Assembly: GCA_949128115.1 (NCBI GenBank)
Contig: OX421968.1
Location: 5,642,001-5,706,000 of the forward strand
DNA: 64,000 nt
Reading direction: 5' to 3'
Origin: Anaspis maculata
Taxonomy: Eukaryota; Arthropoda; Insecta; Coleoptera; Scraptiidae
Below the pieces are notes generated by a model. That model saw nothing but the letters and a program-made list of their open reading frames with translations. It was not told where the DNA came from and searched no databases. Numbering within the stretch: the stretch's first letter is position 1; each line of letters begins with the position of its first letter. Of this stretch, positions 22,165 through 33,796 are shown piece by piece. The position numbers and the translations under genes are program-made.

Positions 22165-24290
22165 TTTGGTCAATTTTCGAGTTACCCTCCCTGCTGCTGA
22201 AACCAACACCATTGCATGCTTTGCCTGCGGTATCCCGTGTATAGGCTCCCAGCGTGCGAGGCGCATCTTTACATTTTTCAGACTTTATTATTTTTATGCG
22301 AAGTCTCAAGTACCCTATATAAGGCAATATTTTAACCAGCTCAAGGCACCTTGATATTTGCGTGCCGAGTTTGATCTCACCCCGAGCGATGAGATCCACT
22401 CACTTTAGATATTGTCGCGTTAAGTTTTCAACGCAAAAATGTTTTTCAACCAAGCAAACCTACTGGTGGGTTATATGAGTATAGTTTCTTATAGACCCGC
22501 GGGCGAGCTCTCGTTTTATCTCGCACAACGAAAAAAAGAGGACAGTTCTGCGGAACTTTTTAATAAGTTAGCGCGATCTGCCAAAAGGAATGATTCAAAT
22601 GTGTTGCTGCAAGTCCTGGCCCCTGGCAATCGTAATGTAATGCACCACTAGAGGAACAAACGTGCAACAGCTGTCTATCTGTTATAGGTAGGTTGCTTGG
22701 TAGGTATAAGCACTAAGCAACGAAGTGACCCAGCTTCTCCAGCGATAATCAGCCATCGGCGTCGCTAACGAACACGAAAGCTGAGTCAGGCTAACACCAA
22801 ATGTCGTTTTAGGATAATCATTTCTGACTGATGACTACGACTGCATTGATTTAAGCCATTCTCTATTAGTGTGAGGCTGAGGCCGTCAGAAATGCTGCGC
22901 TTCACATCTCCCTGGCAGGCGATAACGTTGACATCCCCCGGTCGACGGTCGACGCGTCCCGGCGTCCCGGTCGTCTGCAGCTTTGCCGGCGAAGCCGTGG
23001 CCCGTTTTCTCTTTACCGCTTTATGATTACCTGCTCCTACCTGCGGTCTACATCACGCCATATACGACACCGTATATTTATTATTCACATTTATTCATAG
23101 TTATTTAAATGTCGAGATTTGAGTGCGATTCTGGGGCGCATTTCGCGATTCGCCCAGGTAAGGCAGCCTGGATAACTTGAGCTGGGCCAGCTGTCTCTCT
23201 GTTTTATAGATGACAAAGAGCACTTTGGCGCGTTATGGTCGTGCCGGCTGTGTCGAGCTTGGCTTGCATATATCCACCCTCCTCCACGAAAGGAAAATCA
23301 TACCTGTGTGTATTGTGTTTCGTTCTAAGTAGTCTTTCTCTGCGCACACCACCAAGATGATCCCGTAGAGAATTCCGCAGCCAAATGGAGTCACTCCACG
23401 ACTCCCGCGTGTTGACATATCATACTGCTTATTAAAAAGAAAACATCGGCCATCGGTCCTCAACAAAACCGCGAATTTTCTTTCCCTGTCTCTCTCTTTC
23501 TCTCCCTTTTATATTATGTTGGTGAGCTTTCCACGTCTAGTAACGTATTACGTTATTTTTGAAGATATTTACATGGAATTTAGAAATTTAGGGGGGCGAC
23601 CATTGTCAAGTCTTTTGTTTACTTTCTTTTTCTCCAAAAGTGAATAAAACTTCAAATGTACATCAGAATCATTGCACTTCTTTTACAATTCAACATCACA
23701 ATGAGCTGAGTTGGTTCATTTTTTGTCGATTCACAGTGATTTAAAATGCAGGCCCACTTGACATCCATACTGGAACACCATTTTGAATGTTGTGATTTGG
23801 ACAACTTTCAATTTGGACTTCTTATTTAATTGGTTATATTATTATTTCTCATTGGTAAGTATTTATTTCACCAATATTTGTTGAAAACTCATTTCTCAGA
23901 TTTTAAAAGAGAAAAGCTCTCAACATTTAATTCTTTCCTTCGATCAAAATATGTCAAATAGGCCTATTTTCAAATCGCCGTAGCTCTATAACAAATGAAC
24001 CTACTGGGCTCGTTTTGATGGTGTCATCAAAGCATAGATAAAGGGTTTGTTTTTCCTAATGAAGCTATAAATGTTGATGTTCCGATGACTTGAACAAGAA
24101 CAAAAGAAACAGACATTTGACAACGGCCGTCATCTTGGATTTAGTATTTTTTTTGTTTTTTGAGTTTTGATATGGACGTTATTCATAGATTTTTATTGAT
24201 ATACCTTCTTAGTCAGAATGGGAACATTGGAAACGCCAACTGTTTTATAATTTTTGTTAGGCAAGTACTTTACCTTATAACGCTGATGTA
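22164..24290. other. No gene recognised
   Basis: A GC-richer patch near 22920-23000 (CGGTCGACGGTCGACGCG) and a TC-rich run near 23484-23510 stand out. No coding exon, RNA gene or transposon structure was recognised. Confidence 0.4.
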
Positions 24291-24294
24291 AATG

Positions 24295-24790
24295 TGATGT
24301 TATTTTTAGCGCATTTTCGTAAGAAAATGACGCTTATATGGCCGGTTTGTCTGTCTGTCCGTCCGTCCGTCTGCCTGTCTGTCTGTCCGTGTAGAAATTA
24401 AGAAGTTGTACTCCTCCTCGAGGAATAAAGCTAGAGCCTTAGAACTTGTTTTTGATAGATAGCTGATGTCCCCAAGGGTGGCCAATGGGCATTTTTTTTT
24501 ATCCATGCATAGTTATCATTACCATTATCAAAAAACAGATATTTACTGTGCACTTCTAAGAAGTTGAACTCCTCCTCGGGGAATCAAGCTAGAGCCTTGG
24601 AACTTCTTACGATGGATAGCTGATGTCCCCAAGGGTGGCCAATGCCCTGTGGGCATTATTTTTTTCTACATTCATAGTTATCATTATTATTATTATCACA
24701 AAACAAAGATTTCCTGTGCACTTCTAAGAAGTTGAACTCCTCCTCGGGGAATGAATCTAGAGCCCTGGAACTTTCTCCAATGGATAGCTC
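24295..24790. repeat. Tandem array, about 160-168 bp units
   Basis: It begins with a hairpin-forming AGCGCATTTTCGTAAGAAAATGACGCTT (palindromic core) and a GTCTGTCTGTCCGTCCG run. Three units follow, each starting AAGAAGTTG(T/A)ACTCCTCCTCG (about 24400, 24558, 24726) and containing GATAGCTGATGTCCCCAAGG. The last unit is truncated. A similar start (AGCGCACTTTCCC, TTTGTCCGTCCG, AACTCCTCGGGGAA) recurs at 26938-27045. Confidence 0.75.
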
Positions 24791-24821
24791 AGGTTCTCGT
24801 GGGTGACCAGTGGGCAGATTG

Positions 24822-25345
24822 GATTTCATGGTTGCGCCGCCATCTTGGCCGCCATATTGAAATTTCTTATTAGTGGAACGATTTCCATGAAACTTAGAAG
24901 TTATCCTTGTCTTGTATGATGATTCTTATTTTTGAGCTAAATTTCATGATTTTGCCGCCATCTTGGCCGCCATATTGAAATTTCTTGCTAGTGGAAAGAT
25001 TTTCATGGAACTTATAACTTACTTTTGTCACGTATGAACATTCTTATTTTCATGCTAAATTTCATGATTCCGCCGCCATCTTGGCCGCGATATTGAAATA
25101 TCTTATTAGTGAAAGGATTTTTTTTTAAAACTTGGAAGTTACCCTTGTCTTGTATGATCATTCTTATTTTCAAGCTGAATTCCATGATTCCGCCGCCATA
25201 TTGAAATTTCTTACTAGTGGAACGATTTTCATGGAACTTGAAACTTACTCTTGTCACGTATAATCATTATTATTTTCAAGCTAATTTTCATGATTCTGCC
25301 GCCATCTTGGCCGCCATATTGATATATCTTTACGATACGATTTCC
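24822..25345. repeat. Tandem array, five units of about 118 bp (CCGCCATCTTGG)
   Basis: CCGCCAT(CTTGG) cores occur at about 24837, 24955, 25073, 25193 and 25299, each followed by CCATATTGAAAT, a TTATTAGTGGAACGAT-like segment and a CTTGTC(A/T)(C/T)GTAT segment. Alternate units share the CTTGTCTTGTATGA or TTGTCACGTATGA variant. This suggests expansion as a dimer of about 236 bp. It adjoins the previous array and is probably part of the same element. Confidence 0.8.
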
Positions 25346-25849
25346 ATGGAACTTGGAAGTAACAACAAAATTAGCACGTTCACCAAAACCAATAAATACC
25401 TGTTCTTTTTATAAACTACCATGCGATCTGGTAGGCTATGACCTAGTTAAATTTCAGAATGTCAAGCTGCTTTCTTGGGGCACAGCCTACCCCAATTCCG
25501 AATTTTTTAGATCGTGCGACGTACAACCAAGTTATCAGCGCTGCCATGACAATTTTTCAACGACTCAATAACTCGAAATTTTCAGTCTTGCACTAGCCAG
25601 TGCAAAAAACATTGTATGCACCTTGGGCCAAAGTGCGTTTTTCCCCCTTGTGCTTGCTTCCCTCGGCCTACGGCCTCGGTCGCAATCTCGCACAGCGGGG
25701 AAAAAAGTGGCACTTTATGCCCATGGTACATAAATAACTATTTTACCTCTTTACCTTTATAATCACCTTTATAGTCAACAATAGTACAGGTTCTCATGCC
25801 ATCTTCTTATTTACTGTCAATTTACTGCCAATTTTTATCAAAAATCTTC
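25346..25849. other. No gene; one short inverted repeat
   Basis: TGCACCTTGGGCCAAAGTGCG (about 25618) and TGGCACTTTATGCCCATGGTA (about 25709) are imperfect inverted copies around GGCCTACGGCC. They make a hairpin element of about 115 bp flanked by TA. Nothing else is recognised. Confidence 0.45.
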
Positions 25850-25851
25850 TA

Positions 25852-26213
25852 CCGAGCGTTCATTAATTAAATGGGTCAAGGGTGCCTGTGACTTTGAAAA
25901 CATCTGTCGGAACTAGCATCGTTCATTTGATGTCTGTAATTTTTTGGTTATCGTAATTTGTCAAACCAGTCGCAGTTTTCGTTTTCGGAACATTTTAAAT
26001 GTGGTTTTCACGGCAGGGCACAAAACCTACATGATCGAGGAGTATTTTTGAACATGAAGTATTCTCGTGCACTGATAGCAGATCAGAGATCAATAATAAT
26101 GGAACGTAACTTGTCAAAGTTTGACAAATTTATTACAAAAGGATTACGCTAGTTTCGACAGACGTTTTTGAATTCACAGGCACCCTTGACCCATTTAATT
26201 TATGAACTCTCGG
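25852..26213. mobile_element. MITE, 362 bp, TA target duplication
   Basis: Ends of about 75 bp are inverted copies (CCGAGCGTTCATTAATTAAA; GGGTCAAGGGTGCCTGTGA; GACAGACGTTTT inverted on the right). TA flanks both sides (25850-25851, 26214-26215). There is no coding capacity; it is a non-autonomous transposon. Confidence 0.75.
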
Positions 26214-26484
26214 TACAAACAAGCAATTCATACACTTTTTTAAATAGGTAAGCCTGTACCATTGTTCTTTCTTATTTCTGTATCTAATATTAAGAACAAC
26301 AATAACAACAATATATTTTCTTTATTTAACAGTTTTCTGATGATGAGGGTCTTCCTCGAAACAATTGTAAATTAAACCTTTTTTAAAAAACAACAAATAC
26401 GTGGTGTGACTGGAACAACTTTAAATTTATACTGACAAAGCCACAGATGGACCAATTCTACATAAATTATAAATCGAGTTATAA

Positions 26485-26800
26485 TTTTTTTTTTGTGGGT
26501 TTCCTGCATCAACTACTGGGTTATAAGCAGGCTTTTTTTGGTGAGTTTTTCTGTAACGATAACAACGAACGACGGCACAACGTGTAGATAACAATTTTTG
26601 GAACTGTGGGGGATTTTCAGTATGGTTTCGTTTTCGATGGCTTTTCCGTTTCTTCTCTTTTCCCGGGGCATCACCGCACGATAGTAGATGCCCCAGTACT
26701 AAGAAACGCATGAAAAAGTCCATCTGGCCCGGTGCGGATTTGAACCCGGGACCTCCACCTTTGAAAGCGGGGCCGAGCTCACCGTGCTACCGACCGGGTT
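26485..26800 (-). mobile_element. tRNA-derived SINE
   Basis: Read on the minus strand, the head (26800-26726) is tRNA-like. It has an A-box-like TCGGTAGCACGGTGAGCTC and a B box GGTTCAAATCC (26736-26746), and its two ends can pair as a degenerate acceptor stem. The body (CGGTGATGCCCCGGGAAAAG onward, ending GTTGATGCAGG) and an A-rich tail (26485-26494) match the truncated copy at 14334-14536. A clear target duplication was not found. Confidence 0.7.
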
Positions 26801-26936
26801 AAAATATATAAATAATTAAACATTGTGATTGTTAGTACTTGTATAATATGATGCATTAGTAGCAAGTCAACAAGCCGATTGTGTGCGATTGTAATATTGA
26901 TGTAAATTAGTCAACTCATACCTGTACCTATGATTT

Positions 26937-27430
26937 TTAGCGCACTTTCCCAAAAAATGGGAAAAAGGCGCTTTTAGCTTCACTTTGTCCGTCCGTACCC
27001 AGGATAACCGTACCCGGGATAACTCCTCGGGGAAGAAAGATAAAGATGTGGTGTAAACGCTGATCAATAGTACATATGTCTAGGATGTCAAGTTGATTTA
27101 TAGTTTTTTGTTATTCTGCCGCTATCATTGATCCGCCATGACGGCCCCGTGGCGCAGGCGGTCGAGTGGCTGCCTGCGACGCGGAAGTCCCGGGTTCGAT
27201 TCCCGGTGAAAAGTCTGGGTGTTGTGTTGTCCGAAATTTGCACTTTTCTGAGCCAAATTCCACCATTCTGTCGCCATCTTGGCCGCCATATTGAAATCTC
27301 TTATTAGTGGAACGATCTTCATGAAACTTGGAACTCACCCTTGTCTATAGTACGATCATTTTGATTTTTAAGCCAAATTTCATTAATCTGAAGTTATTTT
27401 GGCTGCCATATTGAAATTTCTGCCTAAATA
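26937..27430. repeat. Copy of the TCCGTCCG / CCATCTTGG repeat with a tRNA-like insert
   Basis: The left part repeats the start of the 24.3-kb array (AGCGCACTTTCCC, GTCCGTCCG, CTCCTCGGGGAA). The right part carries CGCCATCTTGGCCGCCATATT (about 27273) and a decayed unit near 27395. A tRNA-like module sits between them, so both repeat modules of the 24-kb locus occur here together. This supports their being one mobile unit. Confidence 0.6.
27141..27210 (+). pseudogene. tRNA-like sequence (A and B boxes), no acceptor pairing
   Basis: TGGCGCAGGCGGTCGAGTGG (27150-27169) fits a pol III A box with D arm, and GGTTCGATTCC (27193-27203) within CCCGGGTTCGATTCCCGG makes a perfect T arm. The expected 3' acceptor strand pairing with GGCCCC is absent, and the anticodon arm does not fold convincingly. 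It is therefore a tRNA relic or the promoter head of a SINE-like element rather than a functional tRNA gene. Confidence 0.55.
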
Positions 27431-28583
27431 ACGTAGAACCCTAATTAACATCTTGCGTTCACTAATCCAACAAAAAGGAAGTGCGCTACTGAGCCTCATG
27501 CCTATGAGGCATTTTCGCTTGTTTTGTATTTTTGCAGACTTGCAATAGTGTGACTCGTTCCACTGATAGCTCGCGAATGAACTGATAAAGTGAACAGTTT
27601 CTTGGCGCTATAGTCTTGATAAAGTTTGCGAATGCGATTCAGTTCAGCTGTTGAACTTTGAACTAGCTACATCAGTGCATGACTGCATGCTGCATGAACC
27701 CAAGATCTGTTCTTTTGATGCCGTCTAATCAGATATTTCACTCAGTCAGATAGTCAGATAATTGGATATGAATTTAGCAGTATGTATATGGAGAGATGAG
27801 ATTGCCCGATCCATTCCCGTCTGAAATTGAAAAGCATGTCGTTTCCAGTTTTAAAGTGAAGCTGTAATTGACGACGTTCATAATAAGATGATTTGAACAA
27901 GTTTTCCCGGAAAATTCGAATTTTCAAAATTTTCAATTTCCTGCAAAATATTTTCAATCTTTGTGTGGTGCTACTGTGCCAGTTTTAGATCGTTCACCTT
28001 CATCCATGTACGAAGACGTCCGACTGCCGCGATCGCTTTTCTTCCTACATAATTTGGTTCCAAAATCCAAATGAAAAACTGCCAATTTCTAACTTTTTAG
28101 CTTGTGAACAGATTTATACCAACTTTTTTTGAACAAAGTGTAAGTGATTCTTGAACAGTTCCAAGCAATTTCTCTTGAAATTCTCCAAGTTTTCCCAGAG
28201 TTTTCCACTTCAAAATGAGTAACTGGCCGGAGAACGGGCTCAAAGATAGAGCTCAAAATGAATCCATTATTAGGTAGAAAAAATATCTCAATTCTCCAAT
28301 CTTTTTCACTTCCCACCCAAAGGGACGTCTCATAATAAAATTTCAATCAATTCCTTGCTACTCGTCGGGGAAGTTTTGGAGTGACACAACCGATTTTACT
28401 TTACCGACCCGTCCCCTCAGTCGGAATGGAAAGTTTTTTTGATTGTTGTTCAGTACAACTAAGTAAGTACGGTACTAGGTACGGTAACATGAGTAGATAC
28501 TGAATAACGATAAGAAATGTCTTTGAATACTTGGAAATGTTGCCTTGAATTTCAAATAGTACCTAGTTTCTACAAGTACTATA
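27431..28583. other. No gene recognised
   Basis: Mixed AT-rich sequence; short open frames on both strands do not resemble known families. Confidence 0.4.
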
Positions 28584-29052
28584 GCTATACTCTGAGGAGG
28601 GCATACATAGCGTGTAGTAGGCCGCTCCAGTTGGGTGTTAAGTTGACTGCAGCAACGCTGGCCGCTGCCAAGGGTTCGATGGGAGACGGGCGTCTTTCAT
28701 CTGATTCGAAGCCGGTTGAAAGTCCTCCTCGGGTGGTCTCAGGCAAGCCCCCGAATATAATGTGCCTTCAGCCGGCAGTACGCTAAGTGTAGAGGAAAAC
28801 CGGCAGCGTAGTCTGGGGGACGGACGAAGTCAGGAACGTGCCGGGTGCAGGGCGTGGATGAGTCGGACATCCGAACCTCTGCGTTCGGGGGTGAAAGACG
28901 GAGTCCGTGAAACTGTGCGCTTGTCGGCCCCAGTGCTTGGATGGAACTACCATCAAGCATCCAGGCACCACTTTGCGGCTCGGTGAGTCCGGTTGGTGGG
29001 CAGAATTAACTTAGGTCCAGTGCAAGGGCAACCCAATCAATAATAATAACTA
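28584..29052. mobile_element. GC-rich block ending in a TAA-type tail, possible retrotransposon piece
   Basis: A GC-rich block of about 430 bp stands out sharply from its AT-rich flanks and ends GGCAACCCAATCAATAATAATAA. Overlapping open frames in several phases come from the GC content. Part of it (CCGGCAGTACG...AAAACCGGCAGCGT, about 28753-28810) has a decayed relative at 3372-3432. GC-rich UTRs with (TAA)n ends are common in R1/I-type non-LTR elements, so this is probably such a fragment. It is not rRNA. Confidence 0.4.
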
Positions 29053-29815
29053 TACTCTTCATAAATTTGTCACTTATCGTGTAAGAGAAACCCGTCGATT
29101 CGTCGTACAAAATTTCACCTAAGACCCGGCGATCCGGTCCGATTCCGGTCGTGAGAATTCGGTCACGCGTGGTTCCGGATCCGGTCTTTTGAACTGGCCG
29201 AAACTTCTCCAACTCTGTCCCACTGTTTTGTATACAACTATTCACTAGCTTCGGCTTTGTGAATTGTAGAAACGCGATTTCCAAAAATATAGATACAAAA
29301 TTTTGACACGCAGAAAACGTTCTGTGTGTATGACATCAACTTGTTACCACTAATTCTAATTGTTGCTATTGTTCTTATCAATAGTTGATGTCATTCACAC
29401 ACAACGTTCATGGAATCGAAACAAGTGGATACCTCACAGGATACCTCACAGAAAACAGTCGAGAAAAGTTTATACTTACCTCATTCTACGGTGATGAAAA
29501 TGAAAATAGAAAATAGTTCCTCGAAAATCTATTTCGTATGACTGGACGACGAAAAGAACTCGCCGAAGGTTCTCAGTCTGCTATCTTTCAATCTTCTCGT
29601 CTGTTTAAGAGTTGCTTTTAGTAATTTGATAACTTTTTGACGTTCTTTGCGAAGTCGCACACCGAAACTTTCCTCCCAATTTTTCGTCGATCGATAGGCT
29701 CTTTTAAAAAATACATATGACCTGCCTAGTCGTGTAGGTACTTTTGCCAGTTTGATAATTATTATGCTTAGTAAAAAAAATTTGCTATAAAAATATATTA
29801 CAATAGAAATATATA
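29053..29815. other. No gene; one short inverted repeat
   Basis: CAGAAAACGTTCTGTGTGTATGACATCAACT (about 29311) is mirrored by TAGTTGATGTCATTCACACACAACGTT (about 29382). Together they make an approximately 105-bp stem-loop element. The rest is unremarkable. Confidence 0.45.
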
Positions 29816-29817
29816 TA

Positions 29818-30806
29818 CAGGGTGATTTTTTGAAAAGTTTCCACCCCTTGTTTCTCGCCGCCAAAATGTTTTACAGGAAAACGCCGAAACAGGTCAATTT
29901 TTGTTTTGAGGGGGTCATCTAGAGCACATATCACCAAATTTTTATCTTGAACCCCTTCGCCCCCGCCCCACCCTGCTTTAAAATTTCAAATAGCATGACC
30001 TACTTTGTGATACATCAAATTGAAGGCAATAAAATTCTCTTTCCGTTAAACATATTTCAAATTTTTTTGAACCACCCCTCAACCCTTCTGAAAATCCTCT
30101 TTTCGTTAATGGAAGGACAATGTTCCCCCTATAAACTCTTGATTCCAGAGAAATAGACTTCCCAGCAAAAACAGGTCGATTCTTATTTCAATGGGGTCAT
30201 CTTAGACACGAGTGGCCAAATTTTTATCTTCAACCCCTTCGCCCCCACCCTACCCTTCTTTAAAGGGGTGGTTTAAAAAAAAATAGAAATATGTTTGACG
30301 GAAAGAGTTTTATTGCCTTCAATTTCATGTATCACAAGATAGATAATGCTATTCGAAATTTCAAAGTAAGGTAGGGTGAGGGCGAAGGGGTTGAAGATAA
30401 AAATTTGGCCACTCGTGTCTAAGATGACCCCATTGAAATAAGAATCGACCTGTTTTTGCTGGGAAGTCTATTTCTCAGGAATCAAGAGTTTATAGGGAGA
30501 ACATTGTCCTTCCATTAACGAAAAGAGGATTTTCAGAAGGGTTGAGGGGTGGTTTAAAAAAATTTGAAATATGTTTAACGGAAAGAGAATTTTATTGCCT
30601 TCAATTTGATGTATCACAAAGTAGGTCATGCTATTTGAAATTTTAAAGCAGGGTGGGGCGGGGGCGAAGGGGTTCAAGATAAAAATTTGGTGATATGTGC
30701 TCTAGATGACCCCCTCGAAACAAAAATTGACCTGTTTCGGCGTTTTCCTGTAAAACATTTTGGCGGCGAGAAACATGGGGTGGAAACTTTTCAAAAAATC
30801 ACCCTG
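29818..30806. mobile_element. Near-perfect 989-bp fold-back element, TA target
   Basis: Two arms of about 490 bp are almost exact inverted copies, meeting near 30300. The ends are CAGGGTGATTTTTTGAAAAG and its inverse, flanked by TA inside AT runs. The arms are so alike that each yields the same 69-codon frame (29947-30156 on + and 30468-30677 on -), which I regard as non-coding. Within each arm the sequence AACCCCTTCGCCCCC occurs twice, so each arm is itself built from two related units. No transposase is present; mobilisation would need an autonomous partner. An old relative lies at 4590-5400. Confidence 0.85.
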
Positions 30807-30808
30807 TA

Positions 30809-32485
30809 TATATATATTTTTAATTAGACACTAATTATTATATTTGAAGGCAAATCAAGCCACATTGCCGCTGCCGTATTTGCGTCGCGTAGGTTATATT
30901 ATTTGGTCTAGTGAGCAAACGGCGGCTATCCCGAATGAGAATGCACAAGGAAATGGTGGGTCGCAACCCGCTGCGGCCGTCATGTAGCTAGTTACCATCC
31001 TTATTAACATCCCGCGCCCTAGAGATGAATGCCTTCTGAAATAACACTACGAGTCTAAACCACTAACACTATGATCATCACACACATTTATTTGACCACC
31101 GCATTTGTTGCGACGCTGCCCTCTAATGGAATACGAACGAACCGGTCGCGCAACGTAACGCATTCCAACTCCGTTAATAAAAAGTTAAAACCGCGAAAAG
31201 ATTATTTATGAAACAATATGTTACGTTTTTAACAAACCCGCTGCTGAGACGCCGGCATCCCCATTTGTATGCTCTTAGCAGGATGGGATGGCAGAAGCAT
31301 TCTGTGCCATAACGCACTTCCGGTCGAGGAGTTTTCAACAGGCGTTAACACAGCACGCCGCCATCGTCAGAGTAGCTAATGCCTAAGCTAGTTTTGCGAA
31401 GTTCATTCCTAATAACGATAACGCAATCGGGAGACAAACTCGCACTAGCAACGATTCAAACTACTTTACTAATGAAGTCATTTCCAAAACCCAATTTAGA
31501 TTCACCAAATCACAGTTTAAGCCTTTAATTTTGATTAATATTTTACGATCCACAGTGTCATCTGATTTTGAAATTTTCGTGTTGCGCATCATGTTGTCGC
31601 CAGAATTATGCTCAAGAGAAGGTTCTTCATTTTAGCATTGGCAAATTCAGCAAAATGCTTCGACGTAAATTTTTTATTTTGAAAAATGTGAACTGACAAC
31701 TTTGATAAGTACTATTGTTGTAACAGTCGAACATTTTTCACAAAGTAGGTCAGTTTTTTGTTCGTTTATCTAACGTCGGCTTATTTCCACTGCAATACAG
31801 GGCCTAACACCGATGCTTTTTTTCCACTAAATCCGTGCGTGTTCCAACACAATCTTGAAGCGCCCATCACCGTTCATGGGGTCGCCGGTCGGCACACCAT
31901 TGTTCAAATTTCACTTGCTATGCGACATATGACGCTCCCTTGCATTTAGCAAGCACTCACATTGAACCAAGCTGATATTTTCCTTCTACTTTGAGAATCG
32001 AACCCAGAGCCGTCCTCCAAACGAACAGCACAGTAGACTAACGTGTTAATTCACTGCGTGCTATGAGTTCTTTCTCCTATGCTTCACTATCCATTTATCC
32101 TTGTATACTCTTGATTCTATGATTATGCTTCTATTATGTGACTGTGCCATAACGTGACTCTGTTTATGCTGTTGTGCTTCTTTGTCACCAAAAATCTCGA
32201 AACTGCCCATCGCTTCAGTCTTCCTTACTAGGAGGAATTCTTTAATTTAAAAAAATCTCTATTGACATCACGATACTCTCCCGACTGTAGTATCCAGAAA
32301 CCAGAAGATTTTTTTCTTCCGATACGGAACTTGAAAGCAAGATTGAAAGAAATCTCCATAAACAAACATTTTTTTTAAACATGAACAAAATAATCATAAA
32401 TAATATAGGTAAATATTACAAAGATGATATAGTATTAAAAAAAAAGTGTAAATAAATAAAACCTATGTAACATAATAATAGTATA
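30809..32485. other. No gene recognised
   Basis: A relatively repeat-free stretch. Open frames such as 31758-31949 show no known family. A GGTTCGATTCTC B-box-like motif on the minus strand near 31992 has no convincing tRNA fold. Confidence 0.4.
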
Positions 32486-32692
32486 TTATATACCAAGGTT
32501 GAGAAAGCATTATTATAGCTGAAGCGCCAGTTTAGATCCCGAAGCGCAGCTGAGGGATATAAGGCGCTGAAGCTATAATAATTTTCTCGACCGTGGTTTA
32601 TATAGTATTTTTTTTACTACTAGAAAATCGCCATCCTAATTCAGGAACAGGTTAATAATGATGCACTCCACGGCTAGTAGTGAAAAAAATAT
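32486..32692. repeat. Small hairpin-type dispersed repeat
   Basis: CCAAGGTTGAGAAAGCATTATTATAGCTGAAGCGCC is mirrored after about 40 bp by GGCGCTGAAGCTATAATAATTTTCTCGACCGTGG. The following TACTACTAGAAAATCGCCAT segment matches 10770-10850. The first half recurs inverted at 57180-57240. This is the most complete copy of the family here. Confidence 0.55.
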
Positions 32693-33089
32693 TTTACTTG
32701 ACTATTGTGAATTGGATTTTTCCGGAAAGCCTCGAAACTTTGTCCCATTTTGAAATTATTTTACTAAAAAGTTATGCAACCTTTTGTCTAAATAGAATAC
32801 GTTCGATTACAAATGAGCACCTGAAATATATATATCTGATGGCTCAAGCCGAAAATTTTGCTGCAAGTTTAAAATTAAAACTGTGTATTTTGGGACCACA
32901 AATAAGGTACTTCCCCCAAGAAGAAAAATCATATGTAATAGGGGTAATTGTTGAAGTCATTCAATTGAGGAGATCATATTTAGAGCAAAAATTCTTTTTC
33001 GTTGAGAAATAGTTCACTCTGATGACAAGCTGGAAGCCCAAAACGCAATTTCGTAAGTACTATTCGTTCTTCATTTTTCCCCGCTTTGA
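32693..33089. other. No gene recognised
   Basis: AT-rich stretch with an open frame of 110 codons (32680-33012) that has no recognised similarity. Confidence 0.4.
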
Positions 33090-33690
33090 TCGGTGATGAA
33101 GTGAGTGAGATAGAAGTCAAAATCTTCCACCTTCCTGTTAACTTGGGAGAAATCGGAATTCGAGATCCTGTAGACACTGGTCCAACATCAATCATATCAG
33201 TGGTCAAAGAACGGCAATTTGGCATAAGTTTATGAAAGTCAGACGGGCGAAGCATTGTGATACATGACCACAAAGCCAGAAGAAACGAAAAAGAAAACGA
33301 GCCAGTCGGAGATCGAAAAATATGAGAGGATCTTGAACATATTCTCCCTGGATGCATTACCTGCCACTAGAAGGAAAGTAATCAGTCGAATGCGAGATTT
33401 GAAATCAAGTTCTTCAAGCTGGCTCTCAGTCATCCCCGTCCAAAAATACAACTTGACATGTCAGCATGTCACTTATGGAATTCCGCGACTCGTTGGCCTT
33501 ACGTTATTGACAACCTGCCTTGTTTTGTGATGGCTGTGGCAAGCTATTTTCCGCTGACCATGCACTCTGCTGTCGTCGTAGGCTCGTAGGAGTTATCATT
33601 AGACGCCACAAGGAAGTTCGCGGTGCCTTAGATATGATGGAAGCGCCGCGGCGTGGGAAAATTGTAGAAGAGAGCCGGTGATCAGGGATG
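33090..33690 (+). pseudogene. Decayed retroelement C-terminal domain
   Basis: Across shifting plus-strand frames the translation shows FHLPVNLGEIGIRDPVDTG, then ATRRKVISRMRDLKSSSSSWLSVIPVQKYNL, then CDGCGKLFSADHALCCRR and RHKEVRGALD. The spacing of the Gly-Ile-Asp-Pro box, the SWL.-.P segment and the Cys-X2-Cys...His...Cys cluster resembles a C-terminal region following reverse transcriptase in many invertebrate retroelements. Stops and frameshifts interrupt it. The element class cannot be settled. Confidence 0.5.
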
Positions 33691-33796
33691 AGACATGGCA
33701 TGCACAAGAACTTCAAGAAATGAAAAACACGCTTGTCCTGATCGCCACCACATCAACAGTCACAAAAAAAGAGAAAGATCATGAAATGTATGGTTC

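Noticed and set aside
24837..25310. CRISPR-like array of regularly spaced repeats
   Set aside because: Whole units of about 118 bp are repeated, not short repeats with unique spacers, and the setting is eukaryotic; it is a tandem repeat.
26726..26800. Functional tRNA gene on the minus strand
   Set aside because: The anticodon stem is badly mismatched and the sequence continues into a SINE body shared with 14334-14536, so it is a SINE head.
28584..29010. rRNA gene fragment suggested by GC-rich composition
   Set aside because: No conserved rRNA core sequences are present; it fits a GC-rich retrotransposon piece better.
29947..30677. Identical 69-codon frames on both strands (29947-30156 and 30468-30677)
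   Set aside because: They are a by-product of the near-perfect inverted repeat; composition is poly-pyrimidine driven and no domain is seen.
31970..32045. Possible tRNA gene on the minus strand (GGTTCGATTCTC B-box-like motif)
   Set aside because: No convincing cloverleaf, acceptor pairing or A box at the right distance.
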